The notes beneath the pieces are model-generated. The model ran no database searches. It was given only the letters and a program-made list of their open reading frames with translations, and had not been told where the DNA came from. Below are positions 49,826 to 59,148 of a stretch of 64,000 nucleotides of DNA, piece after piece. The translations under genes and the position numbers were made by a program. This DNA comes from Candidatus Methanocrinis natronophilus (GTDB lineage: Archaea > Halobacteriota > Methanosarcinia > Methanotrichales > Methanotrichaceae), in the NCBI GenBank assembly GCA_029167045.1, contig JARFPK010000006.1:1-64000 (forward strand). The letters are read 5' to 3'. The first letter of the stretch is position 1; each line of letters begins with the position of its first letter.

Positions 49826-50311
49826 ATGCAGATACGCTTCGAGCACATAATGAGATATCTCGGCTCCAAGAAGGAGAAGGGGAGGAAGAAGATCGGCCTT
49901 CTCGTCGACGGCCCCAACATGCTCAGAAAGGAGTTCCAGATAGACCTGGAGGAGATCAGAGACATCCTGAAGGACTACGGCGACATCAAGGTGGGACGGG
50001 TCTTTTTAAACCAGTACGCCTCGGAGAAGCTGGTCGAGGCTGTAGAGAACCAGGGGTTCGACCCTGTTATCTGCACCAGCGACGTCGACGTGAAGCTGGC
50101 GGTGGAGGCTATGGAGATGATCTACAACCCGGTGATCGACACCATCGCCCTCGTCACCAGGGACGCCGACTTCAAGCCCGTCCTCCTGAAGGCGATGGAG
50201 CACGGCAAAGAGACGGTGATCTTCGGGGCGGAGCCCGGCTTCTCCGTCGCCCTAAAGAACTCCGCCGATTACGTCATCGTCCTGCGCAACGGCGAGTACG
50301 TGGTAGAGTGA
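49826..50311 (+). CDS. NYN-domain protein (TIGR00288/LabA-like)
   Basis: The 161-residue protein has a PIN-like NYN fold. Acidic residues that would bind metal are in LLVDGPNMLRK, TSDVDVKLAVEAM and VTRDADFKPVL, so it may be an RNase. It matches the archaeal TIGR00288 type, of unknown specificity. It begins 50 bp after the right end of TnpB copy 3, whose insertion may have separated it from an earlier promoter. A second possible ATG lies eight codons in. Confidence 0.85.
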   Translation: MQIRFEHIMRYLGSKKEKGRKKIGLLVDGPNMLRKEFQIDLEEIRDILKDYGDIKVGRVFLNQYASEKLVEAVENQGFDPVICTSDVDVKLAVEAMEMIYNPVIDTIALVTRDADFKPVLLKAMEHGKETVIFGAEPGFSVALKNSADYVIVLRNGEYVVE

Positions 50312-50484
50312 TGGGGTCTTTTCAAGCTGGATCAGAGTGGATAGATCTCATGATTTCGATTTAGATGCATCGTTGCCCCAAACCCGATTTAGAACCTTCC
50401 GTCTCTCCACAGCGATTTGCCAGCACCTATTTGTATCCCCTCTTCCAGACGGATGGATAAAGGCTGAAATTCGAGGATGGTGAT

Positions 50485-51204
50485 ATGGAGGTGAAGGAGC
50501 TCATAGCAGGCGCGGGGCGGGCCCGCGTCGGGAGGCTATCTCTATTGGCAGGATGGCAAAAGGAGAGGGGGCGGGATGATCGATGGAACGACCCCGACCC
50601 CTGGGACGAGGATCGGACCTCTTCTTCCGGGAGGCTCAACCTCCCGGTGACGTACTCGGGGATTATTCTGATAATATGCGTCCTTGTCTTCCTTATCAGC
50701 AACGCATTCCCCACCTTCACCAACAACTATCTTGAATTGAAGCCCGCCTTTCTCGCAGCCCACCCCTGGACCATCATCACCCATATGTTCGTCCACGCCG
50801 ACATGGCCCACCTCTTCTTCAACATGCTCTTCCTCTTCTTCTTCGGGATGGAGCTGGAGAGGAGGGTCGGAGAGTCAAAGTTTCTCCAGATCTTCATAAT
50901 ATCGGGGATTGTTGCTGCCATCGGGCAGATGGCGGTGCTGCCTGCGGAGAGCTTGGTTGGTGCCAGCGGCGCCCTCTTCGGCGTCATGGGCTGCCTCGCC
51001 GTCATCGCGCCGGAGATCTCAGTTCTTCTATTCTTCTTCATACCCTTGAGCATAAGAGCGGCAATCGTCCTCTTAGCGGTCATAGACTTCGCCTTTATGG
51101 GGTCCGAAACCAACATAGCCCATATGGCCCACATAACCGGCCTCCTCGTCGGCCTCGCCTACGGGGGGCTGCTGAAAGACCGATACCGCTACAGGTACCG
51201 TTAA
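50485..51204 (+). CDS. Rhomboid-family intramembrane serine protease
   Basis: The 239-residue protein has about six membrane helices after a charged N-terminus of about 55 residues. Catalytic Ser161 lies in GASGALFG and catalytic His216 in MAHITGLLVG; HMFVHADMAHLFFNM supplies the conserved His-Asn region in helix 2. It cuts transmembrane segments of other proteins within the membrane. The unusual N-terminal extension (Arg/Asp/Pro-rich) looks disordered. The start ATG follows GAGGATGGTG. No obvious substrate is adjacent. Confidence 0.92.
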   Translation: MEVKELIAGAGRARVGRLSLLAGWQKERGRDDRWNDPDPWDEDRTSSSGRLNLPVTYSGIILIICVLVFLISNAFPTFTNNYLELKPAFLAAHPWTIITHMFVHADMAHLFFNMLFLFFFGMELERRVGESKFLQIFIISGIVAAIGQMAVLPAESLVGASGALFGVMGCLAVIAPEISVLLFFFIPLSIRAAIVLLAVIDFAFMGSETNIAHMAHITGLLVGLAYGGLLKDRYRYRYR

Positions 51205-51318
51205 GCTCTTGTGAGGTGGGGGAGAAGGTAGCCTCAGAGGGCGAGGGGGGCGTCCCTACAGGAACGCTCCGCCGATGAATAACGTGGTGGTAGTCTGGAA
51301 GAAGATGTCGGAATAATC

Positions 51319-52875
51319 GTGGGGGAGACGAGCGCCCTCAACTTCAGGTTTTTGATAGCTAGAGACGTCAAGAGGGGCAGCTACGTCAAGGTGAGGGAGG
51401 GCTCAAGAGGCTGGATCTTCGCCCAGGTGGTGGATGTCACCCGCTCCAACGTAGCCTACAGCATCAACTTCATCGACGAGGATCGGCAGGAGGCAAAGGA
51501 GCGGATCCTCGGATCCGCCCGCGTCATCGCCGTCGCCTCCGGGGGACGGCTGGAGATGCCGATAAACCCCCCAAGTCCCGGAGACCCCGTCCTCAAGGCC
51601 GACGACCACCTCATCGAGACCGCCCTGGGCCTGTCGAAGGGGAACCTCTACATAGGGACGCTGGAGGGGCACGACCTGAAGGTGAAGCTCGAAGCCGACA
51701 CCTTCGTCCAGAAGCACTGCAGCATCCTCGCCAAGACCGGGAGCGGAAAGTCCTATACAGCAGCCGTCGTCCTCGAAGAGCTCCTGGAGAAGGGCGTCGC
51801 CCTCCTGATAATCGACCCCCACGGCGAGTACTCCTCGATGAAGCAGAAGAACTCGAAGGGAGAGTTCGCCAGGTTCGACGTCAAGCCGAGGGGGTACGAC
51901 GTGACCGTCTACTCTCCCGCAATCCAGGCCGTAGCCCCCGGCGCAGACCGCCGTTTCCGTTTCAACGGCAAGAACATGACCGCCAGGGAGCTTTCGGCGA
52001 TGCTCCCCGACGAGGTCAACAACAGCCAGCGAGGGGTCCTCTACGAGGCGATAAAGATCCTCGCCTCTGAAGGAGGAGACTACGGCCTCGAGGATGTCAT
52101 CGCCCAGGCGGAGAAGGACACCAGCAAGGCGAAGTGGGGGCTCATAGGCCACCTGGAAGCCCTGGTGGAGCTGGGGATATTCTCGGGGAAGGCGACGGAC
52201 CTGGGCGACCTCCTCCAGAGGGGGAAGGCCTCCATCATCGATATGACCGGGGTCCCCCCAGACCTGCAGGGGATGATCGTCGCCAAGCTCCTCTCGGACC
52301 TCTTCGAGGCGAGGAAGAGGAACCTGGTCAACCCCGGGATGGTGGTGGTGGAGGAGGCCCACAACTACATCCCTGAGAGGGGGAGCGGCAAGGCCGCCAG
52401 CACCGCCGTCATCAGGACTATCGCCGCAGAAGGGAGGAAGTTCGGCCTGGGCCTGCTCGTCATCAGCCAGAGGCCGGCCAGGGTCGACAAGAACGTCATA
52501 TCCCAGTGCAACACCCAGATCATCCTCCGGGTCACCAACCCCAACGACCTGCGGGCCCTGAGCAAGGGGATCGAGGGGATGTCCTCCGAGCTCGAAGAGG
52601 AGATAAAGAGGATCCCGCCCGGGACGGCTATGGTGGTCAGCAGCGAGATCGAACACCCCGTCACCGTCAATATAAGGCCGAGGAAGAGCAGGCACGGCGG
52701 CGTCAGCACGCCGATCGTCGGCGGCGATAGGAAGGGCATCCGGGCGGGGAGCGAAGGGGGAGCGAAGGCTCCCGCCTCTCCGTCGGGGGCGGCGAGGAGG
52801 AGCGGGGGTCCTGAGGCGAAGGCTGATAAGAAGATCGGTGGCGGGAGCCTTCTGCGGAAGATCCTGGGCAAGTGA
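51319..52875 (+). CDS. herA: HerA-like DNA translocase/helicase (DUF87 ATPase)
   Basis: The 518-residue protein has an N-terminal HAS-barrel (residues ~10-95), then an FtsK-HerA ATPase core with Walker A LAKTGSGKSYT (~138-147), Walker B MVVVEEAHNY and an arginine-finger region (EGRKFGLGLLVISQRP). It ends in a low-complexity Ala/Gly/Lys-rich tail. HerA hexamers work with NurA nuclease and Mre11-Rad50 in DNA end resection; neither nurA nor mre11 is in this window, so it could be a stand-alone paralogue. The start is GTG at 51319, with weak ribosome-binding context. Confidence 0.9.
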   Translation: MGETSALNFRFLIARDVKRGSYVKVREGSRGWIFAQVVDVTRSNVAYSINFIDEDRQEAKERILGSARVIAVASGGRLEMPINPPSPGDPVLKADDHLIETALGLSKGNLYIGTLEGHDLKVKLEADTFVQKHCSILAKTGSGKSYTAAVVLEELLEKGVALLIIDPHGEYSSMKQKNSKGEFARFDVKPRGYDVTVYSPAIQAVAPGADRRFRFNGKNMTARELSAMLPDEVNNSQRGVLYEAIKILASEGGDYGLEDVIAQAEKDTSKAKWGLIGHLEALVELGIFSGKATDLGDLLQRGKASIIDMTGVPPDLQGMIVAKLLSDLFEARKRNLVNPGMVVVEEAHNYIPERGSGKAASTAVIRTIAAEGRKFGLGLLVISQRPARVDKNVISQCNTQIILRVTNPNDLRALSKGIEGMSSELEEEIKRIPPGTAMVVSSEIEHPVTVNIRPRKSRHGGVSTPIVGGDRKGIRAGSEGGAKAPASPSGAARRSGGPEAKADKKIGGGSLLRKILGK

Positions 52876-52908
52876 TCCGTTTTTAATATCATCCTTTTAT
52901 AATATCAT

Positions 52909-53281
52909 TCAGTAAAAGAGGTCCGGGGTTTTCATCCTCATGAGGAAGATAGAGGCCAAAGAGGCTGCCACCGCTCCAAAGAAGAAGGTTGCCTCAGGGC
53001 TGAGGTACTGCCAGAGGGCTCCCGCCAGAAGCCCCGAGGCTATGGCGGCGGTTCCAACGGCTCCGTGGTAGACCCCAAGCCCCGTCCCTCTCGCCTCGGC
53101 CAGGCATAAATCCGAGACGAAGGCCCTCTCCGCTCCGTCGACGAGGGCGAAGACGAGGCCGTAGAGGGCGAAGAGGTAGGATCGGCTGGATGATCTCGCT
53201 GTTGGCGTCGTTTAAGAGGCTCACCATGCCCAGAAGATATATATTCCGCTTCTTTACCGACCCCTCCGGAGCACCGGTCAC
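52909..53281 (-). pseudogene. Collapsed MFS transporter pseudogene
   Basis: Reading on the minus strand, the beginning (VKKRNIYLLGMVSLLNDANS, EIIQPILPL) is a typical MFS N-terminus. After about 35 residues the sequence jumps, in another frame, to a typical MFS C-terminal end: LFALYGLVFALVDGAERAFV, later GLLAGALWQYLSPEATFFF, ending MKTPDLFY. About 250 central residues are missing and the junction near 53185 is out of frame. The gene cannot make a transporter. It is a remnant of a multidrug-type permease of the archaeal MFS group. Confidence 0.8.
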
Positions 53282-53445
53282 CGATTGGGTTTATCCCAAG
53301 AGACGTGAAGAAAGGTTTCGGTCCGGGACCGCTCCCCTTCTTTGCTACAGAGGTTCCCGAAGGTTGTTTATAAGATGGCATGGCAAAAACATCCGAAGAG
53401 TACTAATCGAAGTGACCAAGCCGTTGAGAGGGAGCGGGAAGGGAG

Positions 53446-54129
53446 ATGAGAGGTGGCGGATATCTGGCAGCCTTATCGGCTATGGCTTTTCTTCTTGTAG
53501 TCTCTGCAGCCACGCCTTCGGCGGCTCCGACCTTCCTCCTTTCCGACCTATCCAAAGAGGCGGAGTATCCACCGAAGGCTCCGGTAGGCCCGGCTCTGGC
53601 GGAAGCGGGGCTTATCTTCGCAGGTAACGGCCTCGCCTCCAACTCCTCGGCAGACCTTCCCATCACCCTTATTGTGGAGAGAGGAAAGGTTATGCGGCCT
53701 TCTCACGCAAGGAAGCTCTTCGACGATCTTGCGAGGATCGACGTATCCGGGGGGAGAGGATCGAAGATGGATGCCGAATCCGGCCCCAGGGGCCGGATGC
53801 TCCTCTCGGGTAGGCCTTACATCCTCGGTGATATCGAGATCTCCTGCGGGATGGAGGAGACCTCCTTGAGGGCCTCCGTCCTCAAGGGGACCTTCAGCGG
53901 CGAGGTGGAGGTGGGCTACCTTCAGATCAAGGCGGAGATGCGGGGGCGCGTCTGGGACGGCCGGGGGACCCTGAAGATGGCGGACGGGATCATCCGGGGC
54001 GGTTATGCCGTCGTCCTGGAGATCTCCCCCCAGGCAGACGTGGTGGAGGAGAGGACCCAGGTCCCAGCCAGCCCCCCACCAGATCTATCGATGATCTTGG
54101 AGGCGACCTCGCCACCGCGACGGCGGTAA
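53446..54129 (+). CDS. Secreted protein of unknown function (227 aa)
   Basis: A signal peptide (YLAALSAMAFLLVVSAATPSA) precedes about 200 residues with a beta-rich pattern and only one Cys. No family was recognised. The C-terminus is Pro-rich and basic (QVPASPPPDLS ... SPPRRR). A GGGAG directly before the ATG supports the start. It lies between the MFS pseudogene and tspO on the plus strand and may be co-transcribed with tspO, which begins 55 bp later after its own AT-rich box. Confidence 0.65.
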   Translation: MRGGGYLAALSAMAFLLVVSAATPSAAPTFLLSDLSKEAEYPPKAPVGPALAEAGLIFAGNGLASNSSADLPITLIVERGKVMRPSHARKLFDDLARIDVSGGRGSKMDAESGPRGRMLLSGRPYILGDIEISCGMEETSLRASVLKGTFSGEVEVGYLQIKAEMRGRVWDGRGTLKMADGIIRGGYAVVLEISPQADVVEERTQVPASPPPDLSMILEATSPPRRR

Positions 54130-54184
54130 TATATATATCCAGATCCCATCTTCGAGCAGAAAAAGTCAGCGAGAATTTGAGAAT

Positions 54185-54664
54185 ATGAGACAGATAGACT
54201 TAATAAAACTTGCAGCCTCCCTGGGAGCCTGTTATCTGGCGGCCGTCATCGGATCGTTCTTCACGACCCCCGAGATACCCACCTGGTACGCCACCCTGGT
54301 GAGGCCCTCCTTCGCCCCCCCCGACTGGGTCTTCGGACCGGTATGGACCGCCCTCTACACCATGATGGGGATCTCGGCTTACCTCGTATGGAGGGAGGGG
54401 CTGGCAGATCCGAAGGTGAAGGTCGCCATGGCGGTATTCGCCTTCCAGCTCGCCGCCAACGTCTCCTGGTCGGCGGCTTTCTTCGGCCTGCGATCGCCCC
54501 TGGCGGGGCTCGCCGTCATAGTCCTCCTCTGGGCCCTCATCGCCCTGAACATCCAGAAGTTCAGGGAGGTCTCCCGGACGGCGGGGCTCCTCCTCATCCC
54601 GTACATCCTCTGGGTGACCTTCGCCATGGTCCTCAACTTCTCGATCTGGAGGCTCAATCCGTAA
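54185..54664 (+). CDS. tspO: TspO/MBR-family membrane protein
   Basis: The 159-residue protein has five predicted membrane helices, normal for TspO. Family motifs WYATLVRPSFAPPDWVFGPVW and ALIALNIQKF/VSRTAGLLLIPYILWVTFA are present. TspO binds tetrapyrroles and cholesterol-like molecules and is linked to stress and porphyrin handling. The ATG at 54185 follows GAGAATTTGAGAAT; TATATATATCC near 54130 is a promoter candidate. It is convergent with the b561-like gene, with about 57 bp between stops. Confidence 0.92.
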   Translation: MRQIDLIKLAASLGACYLAAVIGSFFTTPEIPTWYATLVRPSFAPPDWVFGPVWTALYTMMGISAYLVWREGLADPKVKVAMAVFAFQLAANVSWSAAFFGLRSPLAGLAVIVLLWALIALNIQKFREVSRTAGLLLIPYILWVTFAMVLNFSIWRLNP

Positions 54665-54721
54665 TCCCAAAAGCTCGAGGGCGGCAGGCGGGAGGGTATC
54701 TCTCCCTGCCGGCCGTCCCCT

Positions 54722-55270
54722 TCAGGATGAGCTGACTATCAGGATCCCGAATAATATATTCAAGGCCATGAGGAGAAGAAGAGCCCTTCCCAGGAGCCTG
54801 TGGAACCCTCTGACCCGACCCCTACTCTCAGCCGCGACCTTAAACTGAAGAAGGCCGAAGGATGGGGTCAGGATCAAGAGCAGGACGATGAAGGCGCCGA
54901 TATAGGCGTGGGGGACCCGGAAGTGGACCGAGGAGGCGACAGATACCATGTAGAACGCCGTCACCGCTCCAGCGATGGCGACCGTAGACCCCGCCGCTCC
55001 GAGGGCTCTGTGCCTCTTCAGCCACCCGGGCCCCTTCCTCCTGGCGAAGGTCATCCCCCATAAAAGGAGGAGAAAGCCGAGGATGACGAGGGATGCATGA
55101 TAGGGCCAGAGGCGTAAGATCTCGGCGGGGAGCTCTCCGTCTGCGGGGCCAGTCGCTCCCGACGCCGTCCCTGCGACGGATAAGATGGATAGGCTGACGG
55201 CCGGGAGGAGGGCGGAGGGCGGCCTGGAGAGGCGGCCTGAGATTCTTCGATAGTTGAGATCAATAATCAA
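54722..55270 (-). CDS. Cytochrome b561-like four-helix membrane protein
   Basis: The 182-residue protein has a possible signal/anchor (PSALLPAVSLSILSVAGTASG) and four membrane helices. His residues spaced for heme ligation occur in WPYHASLVILGF, LKRHRALGA, VHFRVPHAYIG and GFHRLLGRA, the arrangement of cytochrome b561/ferric-reductase-like domains. It probably binds two b-type hemes and passes electrons across the membrane; the partner is unknown. It is not adjacent to other redox genes apart from peroxiredoxin 95 bp upstream. DUF-type homologues without heme remain possible. Confidence 0.65.
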   Translation of the reverse strand: MIIDLNYRRISGRLSRPPSALLPAVSLSILSVAGTASGATGPADGELPAEILRLWPYHASLVILGFLLLLWGMTFARRKGPGWLKRHRALGAAGSTVAIAGAVTAFYMVSVASSVHFRVPHAYIGAFIVLLLILTPSFGLLQFKVAAESRGRVRGFHRLLGRALLLLMALNILFGILIVSSS

Positions 55271-55364
55271 AATTTCTACCCCCGATCTCTAATTGATCAG
55301 ATGAAATCTTGTTGATAGTTATGGTGGAAGTCGGGCTCCAAAATTAAGGGGAAGGGCTGGAGGA

Positions 55365-56018
55365 TCACTCCAGCTTCTTGTGGCAGAGCCACCAGTCGAA
55401 ACACTTGTACTTCGAGAGCCTCTCTTTTGCTGTCTTTTCGTCGGTGGGGGGTGGTATAATAACCTCGTCACCCAATAGATCGTTATTCGGCCAGTTGGCT
55501 GGCATCGCCACCTTGTTCTTGTCCGAGATCTGCAGCGCCGTTACGGCTCTGAGGATCTCGTCCATGTTCCTGCCGATCTCTTGGGGGTAGTAGAGCATCA
55601 GTCTTATCGCCCCCGTCGGGTCGACGACGAAGACCGCCCTGACGGTGTTGCTCCCCTTCCCTGGATGGACCATGCCTAGCTTTCCTGCCACCGCTCCGTT
55701 GTCGGCGATGATCGGAAATCCGATGTCTACGTTCATCTTCTCCCTGATCCACTCCGTCCACTTCATGTGGGAGAAGACCTGATCGATGGAGAGGCCTATG
55801 AGGCGGCAGTCGAGCTTCTCAAAGTCTTCCCTCATCTTCTCAAAGGCGATGAACTCGGTGGTGCATACCGGGGTGAAGTCTGCGGGATGGCTGAAGAGGA
55901 CGAACCACTTTCCCTTCAAGTCCGCCGGGATCTTCATCCTGCCGTGAGTGGTCTGAACCTCCATATCCGGGACCTTCTCCCCCAGGAGAGGGATCCCCTG
56001 TCTTGATTCATGTTCCAT
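55365..56018 (-). CDS. Peroxiredoxin, archaeal Prx6-type
   Basis: It reduces hydrogen peroxide and alkyl peroxides. In this 217-residue cytoplasmic protein the peroxidatic Cys52 lies in [13 protein letters not shown], and the C-terminal CFDWWLC matches the pair of resolving cysteines known from archaeal decameric peroxiredoxins. The catalytic Arg is in [17 protein letters not shown] lies about 9 nt before the ATG. It protects the oxygen-sensitive methanogen and is divergent from no other gene; the b561-like gene follows on the same strand. Confidence 0.95.
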   Translation of the reverse strand: MEHESRQGIPLLGEKVPDMEVQTTHGRMKIPADLKGKWFVLFSHPADFTPVCTTEFIAFEKMREDFEKLDCRLIGLSIDQVFSHMKWTEWIREKMNVDIGFPIIADNGAVAGKLGMVHPGKGSNTVRAVFVVDPTGAIRLMLYYPQEIGRNMDEILRAVTALQISDKNKVAMPANWPNNDLLGDEVIIPPPTDEKTAKERLSKYKCFDWWLCHKKLE

Positions 56019-56198
56019 ACTATTTCTGCCTCCACTCTCAAGATGTACCTATATCCTATTAAATTTTATGATCGAAAAGAATCTGTGTCCCTCCTTGGAG
56101 GAGAATCAGGGGTAGAGACGGATATGAAGAGGAGACGAAATATGGGGATTAGGAGAGGGATGAGGGACCCATCTCCGGCGGTAGGGGCCCGTAGCCCT

Positions 56199-57098
56199 TC
56201 AGATGAACCTTCCTCTCTGGAGGCTGATCATCGTCTGGAGGCTTGGTGGGAGGTGTGGAGCGGTCGAGGGGGTAGAATCCGCATCCATCCTCGCAGACGA
56301 GGCTATTGATACCTCGTTAGAGGAGGCGGAGAGGTCGCAACCCCGGTCGGTCATCACTATGTAGACCGATTCTGGCGGGGATTCGCCCATCTTCACCGCG
56401 AACCAGAGGTCTCTCAGCTCCTCAGAGAAGGCGAGGGCACAGAAGCCATAAATTCGTACTCCGTCCTGGTTGAATATATCGATCCAGGTCCTGGAGGATT
56501 CGAGGTTGAGGCCGCAGGGCGGTAGATCCGGCGACGGCTCGAAGATCTCCGGGGGATAAGATTCCCAGTTGGCGACAGAAAGCCTGTACCTGGTGAAATT
56601 ATCTTCTCCAACTTTATAGTCTTCGGTTCCCGCAACCTCCAGCTTTGGGGCGGGCAGCGCCTCAAGACAATTGTATTTGACACCAACCTCGAAGATGTAG
56701 CTCTGGGCGTATGAGGTCCTACCGCTCCCGTCGGTGAACCTGGTGTAGACGTCAGCCAGGAGGCGGTCCTCTTCGACGGGGCGGATCGTCATCAGGGTCT
56801 CGCTCCAGCCAGTGGACCAGACGGCGTTGACGGCGACCGCCTCGGCGGCGAGGTCCGAGCTGACCCCGGGGGCGTAGGCGTAAGCGGGGGAGGCTTTGCC
56901 CCAGTCTATATCGGTGGGTTTAAGCCTCCCCCAGGCCTGGACGGAGACGGCGGTTCCGGTGACGTCTATATCCAGGGCCGTGACCCCGCTCGTCTCCGTA
57001 TCGACGTTCTTCCAGTATCCTGTGAACCGGTCCAGCTGGGCGCAGCCCCCCGGCGCGAAGGCGAGGGCCAGGACGACTATATATCTCGATTTCTTCAT
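56199..57098 (-). CDS. Uncharacterised exported protein, possible lipoprotein (299 aa)
   Basis: A short signal (MKKSRYIVVLALAFAPGGC) ends in a Cys that might be lipidated, although the lipobox is imperfect (PGGC). The mature part is beta-rich, with several Trp (GYWKNVDTETSGVTALDIDV, VNAVWSTGWSETLMTIRPV) suggesting a lipocalin-like or immunoglobulin-like surface domain. The C-terminal ~50 residues are Ser/Pro-rich and differ in character. No family was recognised. GAGGTAG precedes the ATG by about 6 nt. It borders the AT-rich island at 57.1 kb. Confidence 0.65.
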   Translation of the reverse strand: MKKSRYIVVLALAFAPGGCAQLDRFTGYWKNVDTETSGVTALDIDVTGTAVSVQAWGRLKPTDIDWGKASPAYAYAPGVSSDLAAEAVAVNAVWSTGWSETLMTIRPVEEDRLLADVYTRFTDGSGRTSYAQSYIFEVGVKYNCLEALPAPKLEVAGTEDYKVGEDNFTRYRLSVANWESYPPEIFEPSPDLPPCGLNLESSRTWIDIFNQDGVRIYGFCALAFSEELRDLWFAVKMGESPPESVYIVMTDRGCDLSASSNEVSIASSARMDADSTPSTAPHLPPSLQTMISLQRGRFI

Positions 57099-58352
57099 GG
57101 TGGTCTACCTCGAAGTATTCTACAACGGTATTATGTCATGATACTATTTTAGTTATTGAGGCCTCCCCCGCCCTCATGTGGATCAGCAAGATTATTTTTA
57201 TTCAGAATATTGTATAATTCAGAAGGCGGCCGAGTCTCACTTCACATCATAAGACATATTAATTAATTAGATTGGATATTATTTCACATAATCATATATA
57301 ATTAAATATAACAGTTTATAGAATTTAATTTATAATAGTATTTATAATAAACAAATAATTGATATAAATTATTATATTTTAATTTATTTGTTTATACTTT
57401 AATAATTTGTAATCTTTATTTGTACAGAAAAGTACTTTTTTAGAAGTTTTTTTATATAAATTATTTTTATAAAAAAATATTTAACCAAATTCTATCTCCC
57501 AGACCTCCGGAGGAGATGGAGGGGTGAGTAAAATGGCCTCCAGCTGAATCCCCCACTGAGATTTATCGGAAGAGCGATTCATTCCTAGATTATATGTGTA
57601 CAATCTGACCTCCCTGGATTTTGGCCCGATTTTATGGGAGGGCTTATTCCATATACTATATGAATTTGCCCCCCTCGTCGCGTACCATGATGGTTGACGG
57701 GATAGATTCCACCTTTAAAGTGCATTTTACGCGGACGGGGGCTCCTATGCATATAGATTATAAGAATATAGCTGGCTGCGAGACGCAGAAACTCGTATTT
57801 TTATAAATACTATTTTGGCTTAAAAATGGTATATGTTACGGCTTCAATTATACTCTATAAAATCAACATTATAAATAGAATCTCTGATCGCTGGCCTCAA
57901 TTTAATTTATAAAAAATTATTTATTAATTCCTTGTTAATGACGTCATTATATATAGTTATTTTATTAAATAATTTTTTGATTTATATTATTGTGCAAAAT
58001 TTCTGATTTAAATCATATATTTAAGAATAATTCAATTACGATTTTTAAATTTATTTTTAATTATATTTTAATATAATTTTTTTAACTTTTTTAATCAGAT
58101 TTTTATAGTTTTCTCCTTTTTTGATCGGATTTGGATCATTTTGGATCATAAGTGAGAGTTGGCCATCGTCGATACGACGGCCCGGAGGAGAGCCTGAAGG
58201 GAGGAGCTGATGAGGAAACCGGAAATTTTTTAATATCTTGAGGTGCTTGAAGATCGAAAGCCGGCCCCCGACCTATCGAGGCTAGAGGAGACCCAGGGTC
58301 AATCCAGTCAGGTCGCTCCATTTTTATACCTCCGTCCCCAGATATCCTGTCA
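57099..58352. other. AT-rich gene-free island with internal GC-richer patch
   Basis: This 1.25-kb stretch is strikingly AT-rich (57170-57490 and 57800-58140 are mostly A and T), unlike the rest of the window. A GC-richer patch (57496-57790) sits in the middle and has short self-complementary words (CTCCGGAG; GGCCTCC/GGAGG). A 61-codon frame (57621-57806, TTG start) exists but shows no family or start signals. No tandem repeats, tRNA or CRISPR were seen. The right end holds the surE promoter. Confidence 0.6.
58321..58329 (+). promoter_or_regulatory. TATA-like box of surE
   Basis: TTTTTATAC at 58321-58329 ends 23 nt before the ATG at 58353, consistent with a leaderless transcript. Confidence 0.5.
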
Positions 58353-59144
58353 ATGAATCGCATTCTGGTTACCAACGACGACGGCGTCCACTCCTCGGGG
58401 ATCAGGGCCGCGGTCCGGGGGGTGGTGGGGCTGGGAGAGATCCTCGTCGCCGCTCCCTCAGGCCAGAGGTCCGGGGTCGGAAGGTCGATATCGATCTTCG
58501 AGCCCCTGAGGTACAACAAGATAAACCTGGATGGCGTCGAGGCGTACGAGGTCTCCGGGACGCCGACCGACTCGGTGATCATGGGGATCTTCTGGCTCTT
58601 GAAGGGTGAGCTGCCCCACCTCGCCGTATCGGGGATAAACATCGGAGAGAACATCAGCACCGACACCGTCACCACCAGCGGGACGATCGGAGCTGCCCTG
58701 GAGGCGGCGAGCTACGGGATCCCCGCCATCACCGCCTCCGTCCAAGTCGTCGACCAGGGGGACAAGTTCGACAGCAGAAACGACCACGCCTACCAGTTCG
58801 ACGTGGCGGCGATGATCGTCCACAAGGTGGCAAAGAACGTCCTGGAGAGGGGGCTTCCGGCAGGGGTGGACATATTGAATATCAACGTCCCCGTAGACGC
58901 CACCGAGGATACGGAGGTGGTGGTGACGAGGCTGGCCAGGAAGATCTTCAAGACCAGGGTCCAGGAGAGGGCAGATCCCCGGGGGCGGCCCTACTACTGG
59001 ATCGACGGCGACCTCGTCTGCACGGAGCGGGAGGGGACGGACGTCCGGGCAGTATACCAGGAGGGGAAGATTTCCATCACCCCCCTCACCATCGACAACA
59101 CCGCCAGGGTGGAGTTCTCGGTGATATCAGAGCTTCTGGAGTGA
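58353..59144 (+). CDS. surE: 5'/3'-nucleotidase SurE
   Basis: The 263-residue metal-dependent phosphatase dephosphorylates nucleoside monophosphates and possibly short polyphosphates. The metal site TNDDGVHSSGI starts at residue 7 (Asp9-Asp10), and SGTPTDSV, GINIGENIS and TSGTIGAALEA are the family loops. The length is standard. It is followed after 4 bp by a GTG-started helical protein on the same strand, so the two form an operon. Confidence 0.95.
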   Translation: MNRILVTNDDGVHSSGIRAAVRGVVGLGEILVAAPSGQRSGVGRSISIFEPLRYNKINLDGVEAYEVSGTPTDSVIMGIFWLLKGELPHLAVSGINIGENISTDTVTTSGTIGAALEAASYGIPAITASVQVVDQGDKFDSRNDHAYQFDVAAMIVHKVAKNVLERGLPAGVDILNINVPVDATEDTEVVVTRLARKIFKTRVQERADPRGRPYYWIDGDLVCTEREGTDVRAVYQEGKISITPLTIDNTARVEFSVISELLE

Positions 59145-59148
59145 TACC

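Noticed and set aside
51403-52695. A 430-codon open frame antisense to herA
   Set aside because: It is a by-product of GC-rich codon use in the real gene; its sequence is repetitive Gly/Asp/Leu/Val without domains, and the sense frame has clear Walker motifs.
57621-57806. 61-codon frame in the AT-rich island
   Set aside because: TTG start, no ribosome-binding site or suitably spaced promoter, and no recognisable fold; kept only as part of the island description.
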